64,000 bases of DNA, taken from Burkholderia aenigmatica (GTDB lineage: Bacteria; Pseudomonadota; Gammaproteobacteria; Burkholderiales; Burkholderiaceae). Where the stretch lies: assembly GCF_902499175.1 (NCBI RefSeq), contig NZ_CABVQC010000001.1, positions 1-64,000 on the forward strand, written 5' to 3'. The notes under the pieces are model-generated. The model did not search any database and was not told the DNA's origin. It worked only from the letters and a program-made list of their open reading frames with translations. Of this stretch, positions 53,150 through 60,696 are shown piece after piece; positions within the stretch are counted from its first letter, which is position 1; each line of letters starts with the position of its first letter. Made by a program: the position numbers and the translations under genes.

Positions 53150-53590
53150 TCAGCTATTGATCCCACCGAAGCCAAGAGGTCTTGTACCGAGGTCACTCGT
53201 CAGTCTAAGCAGGTACCCGTCCGGATCTTGAACGAGGAATTGCCTCAGTCCAATTTCCCGATCGCGGGATCGGTACCATTTTTCTTCTTCATCCATGAAT
53301 AACGCCCAACCTGCATCAAGTAACCGCTGACGCGCGGGCTGAATGGAAGGCAATGTAATGGAGAAGTTGATACCTCTTCCCAAAGGGGGCTCGACGTCAC
53401 CAGTGAGCCAGCGAGCTTCGTCGTCGAGCTCTTCAAGCATAACCTGAGCTCCGTGAAGATCGAGGTAGGCAAACTTGTCCTCGGGACGATCGTACAAGAT
53501 GTCGAAGCCAATGAGTCCGGTCCAGAAAGACAAGCTCTTGGCAAAATCTAGAACAACCAGTTCAGGTACTAATGGTTGTCGGTGCAACAT
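53150..53590 (-). CDS. VOC/bleomycin-resistance-type protein
   Basis: 146-aa protein of the vicinal oxygen chelate fold. It has paired beta-alpha-beta units: LVPELVVLDFAKSLSFWTGLIGFDILYDRPED and the C-terminal LRQFLVQDPDGYLLRLTSDLG (the usual DPDGY-x-L metal strand). AGAGAGG stands 8 bases before the ATG at 53590. Such proteins sequester or transform small molecules, including antibiotics of the bleomycin type. It lies just right of the IS30 remnant and may or may not belong to the peptide locus. Confidence 0.86.
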   Translation of the reverse strand: MLHRQPLVPELVVLDFAKSLSFWTGLIGFDILYDRPEDKFAYLDLHGAQVMLEELDDEARWLTGDVEPPLGRGINFSITLPSIQPARQRLLDAGWALFMDEEEKWYRSRDREIGLRQFLVQDPDGYLLRLTSDLGTRPLGFGGINS

Positions 53591-53947
53591 AGCGACCTCT
53601 CTTGATAGGATGGAATCCGTTTGCAGATGGACAAGTGCATTCGCGCCAAGACCTTGACTGGCGTCGATCTGACTCACGATGGCGACTGACCGTTCACGGC
53701 CGGTAGCGATCGCCCGCCATCGGCAAAAACCGGCTGGAAGGCGAATATCGAACAGTTCGGCTCCGGACCCATGCAAATTCGGACTGCAAATGAAATTTCT
53801 CCAGTCGCGTGAACACCTGACCCACCGCATCACCTGCAAACGTCACCCCGACGATGCTGCGCGACCTGCACCGTCCCTGACAACACCCAACACGAGAAGT
53901 TACGCACAGTCGCCGGGCAGGCCGCCCTCTCATCCTCCCTGCAGTGC
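53591..53947. other. 357-bp stretch without a gene
   Basis: Between the VOC gene and the DUF1488-like gene, both read leftward. Frames here are short and lack ribosome sites. Nothing else recognised. Confidence 0.45.
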
Positions 53948-54262
53948 TCATCGCATCACCACCCAAGAACCCCGCTCGACCCGCACGTTGCCCGTTCGAA
54001 CAAAATCGGAAACATTCAGCGACACCGTATCGGCCTTCGCACTGGAGCGCGTCTTCCGCGCGACTGCCAGGATCGGCGCCAAGTGCTCGTAAAAGCACTC
54101 GAGTTGTCGCGCGTCAGATGCCAGTCGCTCGAGCTCGCACGCTTTCTCGAGAATCAACCGGGAAATATGAAAACGCTGAAGCCCGCGGCCGACCCGAATC
54201 TGAAACACGACGCCATCGCTGTTATGCGGCACCCCTGCCCATACAAGCGAACTGCGATCCAT
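53948..54262 (-). CDS. DUF1488-like small protein
   Basis: 104-aa protein. VVFQIRVGRGLQRFHISRLILEKACELERL, then LECFYEHLAPILAVARKTRSS and a last strand near VSLNVSDF follow the DUF1488 pattern (a beta strand, an ISxE-like helix, then F-x-x-HR-x-x-I). GGAGG is 6 bases before the ATG at 54262. The family is common in Burkholderia and has no known function. A second DUF1488-like sequence lies nearby at 54772-55077. Confidence 0.65.
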   Translation of the reverse strand: MDRSSLVWAGVPHNSDGVVFQIRVGRGLQRFHISRLILEKACELERLASDARQLECFYEHLAPILAVARKTRSSAKADTVSLNVSDFVRTGNVRVERGSWVVMR

Positions 54263-54462
54263 GAAGCCTCCGGGAAATCTTAATCGTCACATCAATATGC
54301 CAGCCATCTCTGACCCTGCATATTTGTATTTCAAAATTGTGGCGTTCGGCACATCGGCGCTTTCACGAAATCCGCATATTGCGCCGCAGCAAAAGTGTCC
54401 GTAGACTGGATTCGCATTCAATGTAGTTGCCCTGCAGTCGCCCCATGACGGGAGAGCACGCC

Positions 54463-54678
54463 ATGACGACTTCTTCACCCGCACTGAGCCCAGCGCCTCC
54501 CGCCCTCCACGTGTTCCAGCAGGATGGAGGCTGGCACTGGGGCATCACGGTTCCTCGCTCCGCAGGATCCGGCTTCAAACTGATCGCATTCAGTCACCAC
54601 ATCTTTTCCACTGAAGACACGGCCCAACGTGACGGCGATCGGGCGTTGGCCTCCATCGTCGCAAGTGACATGCATTGA
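54463..54678 (+). CDS. Small hypothetical protein
   Basis: 71-aa protein with no domain that I recognise. The part FQQDGGWHWGITVPRSAGSGFKLIAFS is protein-like and the ATG at 54463 has GGGAGAG upstream, so it is likely translated. It lies divergent from the DUF1488-like gene. Confidence 0.55.
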   Translation: MTTSSPALSPAPPALHVFQQDGGWHWGITVPRSAGSGFKLIAFSHHIFSTEDTAQRDGDRALASIVASDMH

Positions 54679-54771
54679 AAGGCGAATCGAGCCATTGCAC
54701 TGTCCTTGAGTTTTCACAGGCAGATGCAATACTCGTATTTCCCTTCGATGCGAGACCACGTACCGCGCACG

Positions 54772-55077
54772 ATGACGGACTCCGCTACTTGTCTGACTTA
54801 CCCGATCGTCAGTGACGATCCAGGCCGGCCGCTCTCCACCTTTGGCCCCGGCTGGGGGAACGTTGCAATCAAGCTCGCAGCGGACGTCATCCGAGAAAAG
54901 CGCGGCGCACCGACTGCCACACCTACGCAATTGCTCACCGTGTTTGAAAGCAATCGAGAGAAGATCGCGGCCACGGTCAACCGTCCGACATTGACGAAAG
55001 ACGACCGGCAGATCCCACTCGACAAGTCAGACTTCTCAACCGAGGCCAGCTTGCCGACAGCAGACAGGAGGCGTTAC
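54772..55077 (+). pseudogene. DUF1488-like reading frame fused in frame to pstS
   Basis: About 100 codons from an ATG at 54772 read without a stop into pstS. The part [20 protein letters not shown], then [10 protein letters not shown] resembles the end of DUF1488 proteins (compare the gene at 53948). A normal gene would have its own stop; here none is found before the pstS start at 55078, so the sequence is either a remnant that lost its stop or a genuine N-terminal fusion. The strong pstS ribosome site makes the remnant reading likelier. Confidence 0.45.
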
Positions 55078-56103
55078 ATGAACATCCGGATCTTGGTTCC
55101 CTGCACCGTATTTCTTGTTGCTCTCAGTGCTCAAGCCGCAGATATCACCGGCGCAGGCAGCACCTTTGCCGCACCGATTTACGCAAAGTGGGCCGATGCG
55201 TACAAGAAGTCGGGCGGTGGCAAGGTCAACTATCAAGGCATCGGGTCATCGGGCGGTCTGAAGCAGATCAACGCGAAGACGGTGGACTTTGCCGGTTCGG
55301 ACGCTCCGTTGAAGGATGACGAACTCGCGAAGACCGGCCTGTTCCAGTTCCCGACGGTGGTCGGCGGCGTGGTGCCGGTCGTCAACGTGCCGGGCGTGAA
55401 GGCTGGCGAGTTGACGCTGTCGGGCCCGGTGCTCGGCGACATCTACCTCGGCAAGATCAAGAAATGGAACGACCCGGCGATCGCCGCACTGAACCCGAAG
55501 GTCAAGCTATCGGACACCGACATCGCCGTGGTTCGCCGTGCTGACGGCTCGGGCACCAGCTTCATCTGGACGAACTACCTGTCGAAGGTCAACGGCGAAT
55601 GGAAGTCGAAGGTCGGCGAAGGCACGACGGTCAACTGGCCGACGGGCACGGGCGGCAAGGGCAACGACGGCGTGGCCGCCTTCGTACAGCGCCTGCCGGG
55701 TGCAATCGGCTACGTCGAATGGGCGTACGCGAAGAAGAACAACATGGTCTACACCGCGCTGAAGAACTCGACGGGCACGGTGGTCGAGCCGAAGACCGAA
55801 ACGTTCAAGGCCGCGGCTGCAGGCGCGAACTGGTCGAAGTCGTTCTACCAGATCCTGACGGACGAGCCGGGCAAGGACGCATGGCCGGTCGTCGGCGCGA
55901 CGTTCGTGCTGCTGTACGCGAAGCAGGACAAGCCCGCACAAGGGGCGGAAACGCTCAAGTTCTTCGACTGGGCATTCCACAACGGCAACCAGGCCGCCAC
56001 GGAGCTGGACTACATCTCGCTTCCCGATTCGGTGGTGTCCGAAATCCGCAAGCAATGGAAAGCGAAAATCAAGGACGCCGCCGGTAAGGCGATTGCAAAC
56101 TGA
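55078..56103 (+). CDS. pstS: Phosphate ABC transporter substrate-binding protein PstS, orphan copy
   Basis: 341-aa periplasmic phosphate-binding protein. Signal peptide ([19 protein letters not shown]), then [71 protein letters not shown] (phosphate-binding Arg-x-x-x-Ser-Gly-Thr-Ser) and [18 protein letters not shown], all classical PstS. AGGAGG lies 7 bases before the ATG at 55078. No pstC, pstA or pstB gene is nearby, so this is an extra, orphan copy, and may be expressed for adhesion or scavenging apart from the main pst operon. Upstream reads in frame with a DUF1488-like segment. Confidence 0.95.
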   Translation: MNIRILVPCTVFLVALSAQAADITGAGSTFAAPIYAKWADAYKKSGGGKVNYQGIGSSGGLKQINAKTVDFAGSDAPLKDDELAKTGLFQFPTVVGGVVPVVNVPGVKAGELTLSGPVLGDIYLGKIKKWNDPAIAALNPKVKLSDTDIAVVRRADGSGTSFIWTNYLSKVNGEWKSKVGEGTTVNWPTGTGGKGNDGVAAFVQRLPGAIGYVEWAYAKKNNMVYTALKNSTGTVVEPKTETFKAAAAGANWSKSFYQILTDEPGKDAWPVVGATFVLLYAKQDKPAQGAETLKFFDWAFHNGNQAATELDYISLPDSVVSEIRKQWKAKIKDAAGKAIAN

Positions 56104-56339
56104 GTGCGTCAGGTGGGACGCGCCCTCGCCCACCGTCGCACTGCGGCGAAGGCGATCGTCCCTCCGAAGAGCTTCCAGCATGTTCGATATGGCCGACAGT
56201 CGACGCCCGCCGCGATCATGAGCACGCTTGAATTGCACTTGGGCCGGATGCGCCGATCACGTTGCAATCAGCGGATCATTCGAATCATGAGCGAAGAGAC
56301 GCTTCCTCGCGCCGGCGCATTCCTGAAAGGCTGACGCAC

Positions 56340-56690
56340 ATGCCTTGTGAAGCCTGCACGAACATGCGCACGATGTCCGATCCTGTCGCCCATGGCGAAC
56401 TGGTGGAATTGCACAAGCCGACGAAGTTACGGCCGCTGGGACGCCCGGCAATCGTCGTGCGGCAGTATCGCTGCCGTCTTTGCAAGACGAACTGGCTGCT
56501 GGAGTTCGACCCCTTGCAAGCCGGCGCCACCGAATGGCTCTGCCTGAACGGGGCATCGAACATTCTCGCCCCCACTTCCACACGTCAGCCCAACGACGTG
56601 GCAACCGCGCGCGCCGGAGAAGCCGCGATCGGGAACACGGCGATACTACCGAACCCGGCTCACTGCAATGGAGGCGGCGCCCTCTTTTAG
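56340..56690 (+). CDS. Small CxxC protein, zinc-ribbon-like
   Basis: 116-aa protein with two CxxC pairs, CEAC near residue 3 and CRLC near residue 47, the spacing of a small zinc ribbon or treble clef. The middle reads QYRCRLCKTNWLLEFD. The C-terminal part is low-complexity and unremarkable. AAAGG lies before the ATG at 56340. Function unknown. Confidence 0.6.
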   Translation: MPCEACTNMRTMSDPVAHGELVELHKPTKLRPLGRPAIVVRQYRCRLCKTNWLLEFDPLQAGATEWLCLNGASNILAPTSTRQPNDVATARAGEAAIGNTAILPNPAHCNGGGALF

Positions 56691-56700
56691 TGCGCTACGG

Positions 56701-57300
56701 CTACGGCAGGTAAGGCGTGATGTTCGCGAGCGCACGGGAAACGTACTCGTCCTTCTCGCCGACCGGCGCAACGTAGTGCAGTGCGCTCCGCGCGGCTTCC
56801 TCGCCTTCCGTGCGCGCAATGATCCATGCGGCCAGATACGGCGAAGCAAAGCAGCCACCTGCGGTTGCGACGTTACCTTGCGCGAAGAATGGCTGATTGA
56901 GGACGTCGACGCCCGCCTCGACTACCCAGGGTTTGGTCGTGAGATCCGTGCAGGCCGGGATGTTGCCGAGGAAGCCGAGCTTTGCTAGAACCAGCGTGCC
57001 CGAACATTGGGCACCAATCAGTTGCCGGGCAGGATCGAGATTCAATTGCCCCATCAGCGTGGCGTCGTTGACGACCTCCCGGGTTTGAATGCCGCTCCCG
57101 ACGATGACGGCATCCGCCGCGCAGGCATCCGCCAACGTCGACTGCGCCTGCACGGTCACACCATTCATCGACGTGACGAAATGCTCCGGGCAGGCAAGCG
57201 TTACCCGCCAGTCGGGCTTCTTGATTCGATTGAGCACGCCAAGTGCGATGAGGGAATCGAGTTCGTTGAAGCCCTGGAACGTCAGAATCGCGATGTGCAT
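56701..57300 (-). CDS. DJ-1/PfpI family protein, cytoplasmic
   Basis: 199-aa DJ-1/PfpI protein without a signal peptide. Landmarks are HIAILTFQGFNELDSLIALGVLNR, DAVIVGSGIQTR and the elbow Cys in LIGAQCSGTLVLAKLGFLGN. This is the third DJ-1-type protein in the window and resembles the chaperone/glyoxalase side of the family more than GlxA. AGGG lies 9 bases before the ATG at 57300. It is convergent with the zinc-ribbon-like gene. Confidence 0.87.
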   Translation of the reverse strand: MHIAILTFQGFNELDSLIALGVLNRIKKPDWRVTLACPEHFVTSMNGVTVQAQSTLADACAADAVIVGSGIQTREVVNDATLMGQLNLDPARQLIGAQCSGTLVLAKLGFLGNIPACTDLTTKPWVVEAGVDVLNQPFFAQGNVATAGGCFASPYLAAWIIARTEGEEAARSALHYVAPVGEKDEYVSRALANITPYLP

Positions 57301-57756
57301 GGGGCGCCCTGTCTGAAGTCTGTCGACGCATATTGCCAGATCACCGTGATGAACGTCGCTTCCGTGCCGAAAACTTGTCGTTGCGACCACTGAAACCTGG
57401 TCAGAAGGCGTAGTTCGCGCACTCACGTCAGCACGACTGTCGACTTTGGCGCACAACGCAATTTTTCCCGGTCACGTGCGCACGCAACCTGCTGCAGCAT
57501 CCGCGAACGCCGCGCCACTGATGCAACAGTCGCTCTATTTGATAATGCCCGTCCACGAAAGCTACGCGTGGATCTAGTGGCGCTCTTTGGGGAAATGACC
57601 CCGAGGAAGCATTCGACACATCCGGATTCGGTCGTTCCCGCACGTCCAGAAGCAGCCGCTCGCATGCATTTGAAGATGTCATCGTCGCGCTGATTTACCG
57701 AGTCAATGATCTCCATACAATTGACGCGACCTGCTCACTTGATTTATCGTGGATTC
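57301..57756. other. 456-bp region before the threonine attenuator
   Basis: No gene recognised. It should carry the leftward DJ-1 promoter and the rightward promoter of the leader peptide; TTGACG at 57721-57726 followed after 17 bases by TTATCG is a candidate for the latter. Confidence 0.45.
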
Positions 57757-57843
57757 ATGCAACGCCAATTTATTTCCCTCGCGAGCATCACCACCACGAC
57801 GACCACCGGTAACGGCGGGTCGTCTGGAGGGTGCGCGCGGTAG
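57757..57843 (+). CDS. Threonine-rich leader peptide of an attenuator
   Basis: 28-codon reading frame from the ATG at 57757, with six consecutive Thr codons (ACC ACC ACG ACG ACC ACC) at residues 12-17, followed by Gly-Asn-Gly, and a TAG at 57841. The composition is like the E. coli thrL leader (several Thr codons then GNG), placed 104 bases before the start of a threonyl-tRNA synthetase paralogue and just before a perfect hairpin. Ribosome stalling at Thr codons would report charged tRNA-Thr levels. Ribosome site is weak (GTGGA). Confidence 0.75.
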   Translation: MQRQFISLASITTTTTTGNGGSSGGCAR

Positions 57844-57864
57844 TTTCGGCAGTTGCATACCTTC

Positions 57865-57895
57865 AAGGGCCCCGCCGGCAACGGACGGGGCCCTT
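57865..57895 (+). terminator. Attenuator hairpin ahead of the ThrRS-like gene
   Basis: AAGGGCCCCG (57865-57874) pairs perfectly with CGGGGCCCTT (57886-57895) around an 11-base loop that itself holds a CCG/CGG pairing. It follows the Thr leader stop by 21 bases. The trailing GGCGTTTATGG is only weakly T-rich. As in amino-acid attenuators, an alternative pairing with the leader region could prevent it when ribosomes stall. Confidence 0.7.
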
Positions 57896-57946
57896 GGCGT
57901 TTATGGCGCTCCGTGTGTTGTCAGCACATACCAACACGGAGTCATC

Positions 57947-59182
57947 ATGAACGACAGCGATCATCGCATTCTCGGGAGCAAACTCGGCCTGTTCCATCAG
58001 CAGCAGGAAGGTCCGGGTATGGTTTTCTGGCATCCACGCGGCTGGGCGCTGTACCGCGTGCTGGAAGATTACGTGCGAATGCGAATGCGCCGCGCGGGCT
58101 TCCGCGAGATCCGCACGCCGCAACTACTGGCTCGCGAGTTGTGGGAACGCAGTGGGCATTGGGACAAGTTCGGCTCGCAAATGTATGCGCTACCCGAGCG
58201 ATCGTTGATCGAGCCATCGGCCGACGCCGATCACGACGATGCGCTGGCGCTGTGTCTGAAACCGATGAGTTGCCCATGTCATGTGCAGGTGTTCAATCAG
58301 GGGCTACGTTCATATCGTGAGTTGCCGATTCGCTATAGCGAGTTCGGTGCGTGTCACCGCGACGAACCCTCTGGCTCGCTGGAAGGACTCAAGCGCACGC
58401 GTGCGTTTGTGCAAGACGATGCGCATGTGTTCTGCACGCAATCGCAAATCGAAAATGAAGTCGTCCGCTTTTGCGAGTTGCTGAGCGCGGTCTATGCGGA
58501 CCTTGGATTTTCGTCCGTCACGGTCGCGCTGGCGACGCGGCCGATGCAACGGGCCGGCGAAGAGGCCGTGTGGGATCAAGCCGAAGCATCGCTCGCGGCC
58601 GCGGCTCGTGCGGCCGGTCTGGAATTCGAACTGTCCGAGGGCGAAGGTGCCTTTTATGGACCCAAGCTCGAATTCAAGCTGTCTGACAGTCGCGGCCGGG
58701 AATGGCAATGCGGGACGATTCAGCTGGACTTCGTGCTCCCCGATCGGCTGTCCGCGCATTTCATCAACGCGGAAAACGTACGAGAGACGCCGGTCATGGT
58801 GCATCACGCCGTGCTGGGCAGCATGGAGCGTTTCATCGCAATACTGCTTGAACACTACGACGGGTGGTTGCCTGTATGGCTCGCGCCCGAACAGATTGTC
58901 GTGGCGAGTATCAGCGATGCGCACGCCCCCTACGCGATGCGGGTGGTACAGAGGCTTGAAAGCGCGGGACTGCGCGTCGTTGCTGACTGCCGTGCCGAGC
59001 GACTGGAGCGAAAAATCATTGACGTCCGGAAATTGCAGATTCCGTTCTTGATTGCCGTAGGGGCACGCGACGAACAGAATGGAACGGTCAGCATCCGCAA
59101 CCGCAATGGCGATCAGGTTACGTTGCCGCTTGAGGAGGCAATCACGGTTTTATCGTGCGAGGCCAAGGTACCGGCGCCATAA
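57947..59182 (+). CDS. Threonyl-tRNA synthetase paralogue lacking editing domains
   Basis: 411-aa class II synthetase matching the ThrRS catalytic and anticodon-binding domains. The zinc ligands are kept: Cys in LKPMSCPCHVQVFNQGL, His in QDDAHVFCT and His in VMVHHAVLGSMERFIA. The motif 2 loop is EFGACHRDEPSGSLEGLKRTRAFV. The C-terminal anticodon-type domain is PEQIVVASISDAHAPYAMRVVQ. The N-terminal TGS and editing (N2) domains (~240 residues in E. coli ThrRS) are missing, so it should charge or activate Thr without Ser editing. The start at 57947 follows the attenuator; the longer open frame is the leader region read in another phase. A second, specialised synthetase is likely. Confidence 0.9.
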   Translation: MNDSDHRILGSKLGLFHQQQEGPGMVFWHPRGWALYRVLEDYVRMRMRRAGFREIRTPQLLARELWERSGHWDKFGSQMYALPERSLIEPSADADHDDALALCLKPMSCPCHVQVFNQGLRSYRELPIRYSEFGACHRDEPSGSLEGLKRTRAFVQDDAHVFCTQSQIENEVVRFCELLSAVYADLGFSSVTVALATRPMQRAGEEAVWDQAEASLAAAARAAGLEFELSEGEGAFYGPKLEFKLSDSRGREWQCGTIQLDFVLPDRLSAHFINAENVRETPVMVHHAVLGSMERFIAILLEHYDGWLPVWLAPEQIVVASISDAHAPYAMRVVQRLESAGLRVVADCRAERLERKIIDVRKLQIPFLIAVGARDEQNGTVSIRNRNGDQVTLPLEEAITVLSCEAKVPAP

Positions 59183-59349
59183 TCGCACCAAGCGACTTCA
59201 CGATCTGCGCTCTGCCTTTTCAGAATCGGCCGGGAGCCGACGATCTTGATGTTGACGTCAACCGGCCGAAATGGGCAGAAGTATTCACGAATGCGAAGAG
59301 GATCGCAGCATGTCGTCCAGCTAGACAGCGCCCAAACATCGAAACGCTT

Positions 59350-59508
59350 ATGATCGAGCTTCGTTACCCGAACTATATCGATTGCGCGCTCATTGACGAA
59401 GTGCGTCCCGAGCTTGACCTAGCTCGTTTGGAGACCGCATCCGTGCGAATCGATGCCATCACGGCTTCGATCTTGCTCGAGCGGTCCGCCCCAAAGGAAT
59501 ATCGCTAA
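59350..59508 (+). CDS. Small hypothetical ORF
   Basis: 52 codons starting MIELRYPNYIDCALIDEVRP, lying between the ThrRS-like and DapD-like genes. The frame is open further upstream to 59155, with no good ribosome site for any start. Composition is protein-like but no family is recognised, so it may be a real small gene or a remnant. Confidence 0.3.
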   Translation: MIELRYPNYIDCALIDEVRPELDLARLETASVRIDAITASILLERSAPKEYR

Positions 59509-59623
59509 AGGACCGCTCGTCAACAAACGGCCGCCATGATCCCCCTAGCTGGCGGTGTCGAGCGACAGCATTCGCAACCGGTGTTTCCAGATCAATCGTC
59601 GCATTTTCAAAGAGGAACCCTCC

Positions 59624-60523
59624 ATGGCTATTCATCGAACTGGCCACCGATATCGTGACACGGCCACGGGCAAGACCATTGATGTCTGGTTTCCCGCCTC
59701 AGGCACCGGAAAACGTCGCGGTTGTCTTGCCGAGAAGGTCGGCCTCATTTCGGGTGATTTCGTCGACGTGGTGATCGAGGCATTGGAAGCCCCTCCGGTC
59801 TCGACCGAGGAAGCCTATCTGCGGTTACACCTGCTGTCCGAGCGATCGGTCAGGCCAAACGAAATCAATCTCGACGGCATTTTCGGCCTGTTGCCCAATG
59901 TTGCCTGGACGTCCGCAGGCCCGGTGTTCCCCGGAAATGTAGATGACCTTAGGGATCGGCTGGCTTCGGAGCATCATCATCTCACCGTGACCTCCGTAGA
60001 CAAATTCCCCCGGATGACGGACTACGTCGTTCCCGACGGCGTGCGGGTCGCCGATGCTGATCGCGTGAGACTCGGCGCCCACCTGGCAAGTGGTACGACC
60101 GTCATGCACGAAGGCTTCGTCAACTTCAACGCAGGCACACTGGGCGAATCGATGATCGAGGGACGCGTGACACCGGGTGTGACGGTCGGCAAAAATTCGG
60201 ACGTCGGCGCTGGCTCGTCGATCATGGGAACGCTGTCGGGCGGAGGCAAGAGCAAGAACGCCATCGGGGAGCGCAGCCTGCTCGGCGCGAACGCAGGCAT
60301 AGGCATTTCACTCGGAGACGAGTGCATTGTCGAAGCCGGTCTTTACGTCACCGCGGGTACGAAAGTGAAGATGCCCGATGGCACCGTCGTGCCGGCAAGA
60401 CAGCTATCCGGTCAATCCGGCTGGCTGTTTCGTCGAAACAGTCAGACCGGTGCGGTCGAGGCACTTCCGACGGACGCCTCCCGCTGGGGTGGGCTGAATA
60501 CGAACCTGCACACCAACGATTGA
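59624..60523 (+). CDS. dapD: DapD-like acyltransferase, actinobacterial-type
   Basis: 299-aa left-handed beta-helix acyltransferase. VADADRVRLGAHLASGTTVMHEGFVNFNAGTLGESMIEGRV is the hallmark of tetrahydrodipicolinate N-succinyltransferase, and the whole fits the actinobacterial (mycobacterial) class rather than the standard proteobacterial DapD. Hexapeptide turns continue through VTVGKNSDVGAGSSIMGTLSGGG and the cofactor loop. The reaction in lysine synthesis uses succinyl-CoA; a role in another amino-acid acylation is possible. AGAGGA stands 10 bases before the ATG at 59624. It follows the ThrRS-like gene on the same strand. Confidence 0.87.
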   Translation: MAIHRTGHRYRDTATGKTIDVWFPASGTGKRRGCLAEKVGLISGDFVDVVIEALEAPPVSTEEAYLRLHLLSERSVRPNEINLDGIFGLLPNVAWTSAGPVFPGNVDDLRDRLASEHHHLTVTSVDKFPRMTDYVVPDGVRVADADRVRLGAHLASGTTVMHEGFVNFNAGTLGESMIEGRVTPGVTVGKNSDVGAGSSIMGTLSGGGKSKNAIGERSLLGANAGIGISLGDECIVEAGLYVTAGTKVKMPDGTVVPARQLSGQSGWLFRRNSQTGAVEALPTDASRWGGLNTNLHTND

Positions 60524-60657
60524 GTGCAGCCTCAGCCGCTTTCATGCGCCGCAAGCTCCTCGCCCGCGATCGGGGGTGACCGCCTTACGCTAGCGTGCTC
60601 GAACGGCCGCTCGTGACGGCATGCAGCATCCTTGAAGCCGCCTGCGGGCCCCGAACC

Positions 60658-60680
60658 GCCAGCCATGTTCCATGGCTGGC
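60658..60680 (-). terminator. Hairpin downstream of the RhlE-type helicase gene
   Basis: GCCAGCCATG and CATGGCTGGC form a perfect 10-bp stem with a TTC loop, 16 bases beyond the helicase stop on its strand. No T-run follows, so it is a weak or factor-dependent terminator at best; it could also protect the mRNA end. Confidence 0.45.
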
Positions 60681-60696
60681 ATGACTCTTCCACAAA

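Noticed and set aside
54706..55077. Treating the long frame as a 465-aa PstS
   Set aside because: The signal peptide and AGGAGG at the internal ATG (55078) show that pstS starts there.
57749..57946. N-terminal extension of the ThrRS-like gene in its own frame
   Set aside because: This stretch is the leader and attenuator region; Thr codons in the other frame and the hairpin explain it better.
60658..60680. Canonical Rho-independent terminator
   Set aside because: The stem is perfect but no T-run follows, so it is listed only as a weak candidate.
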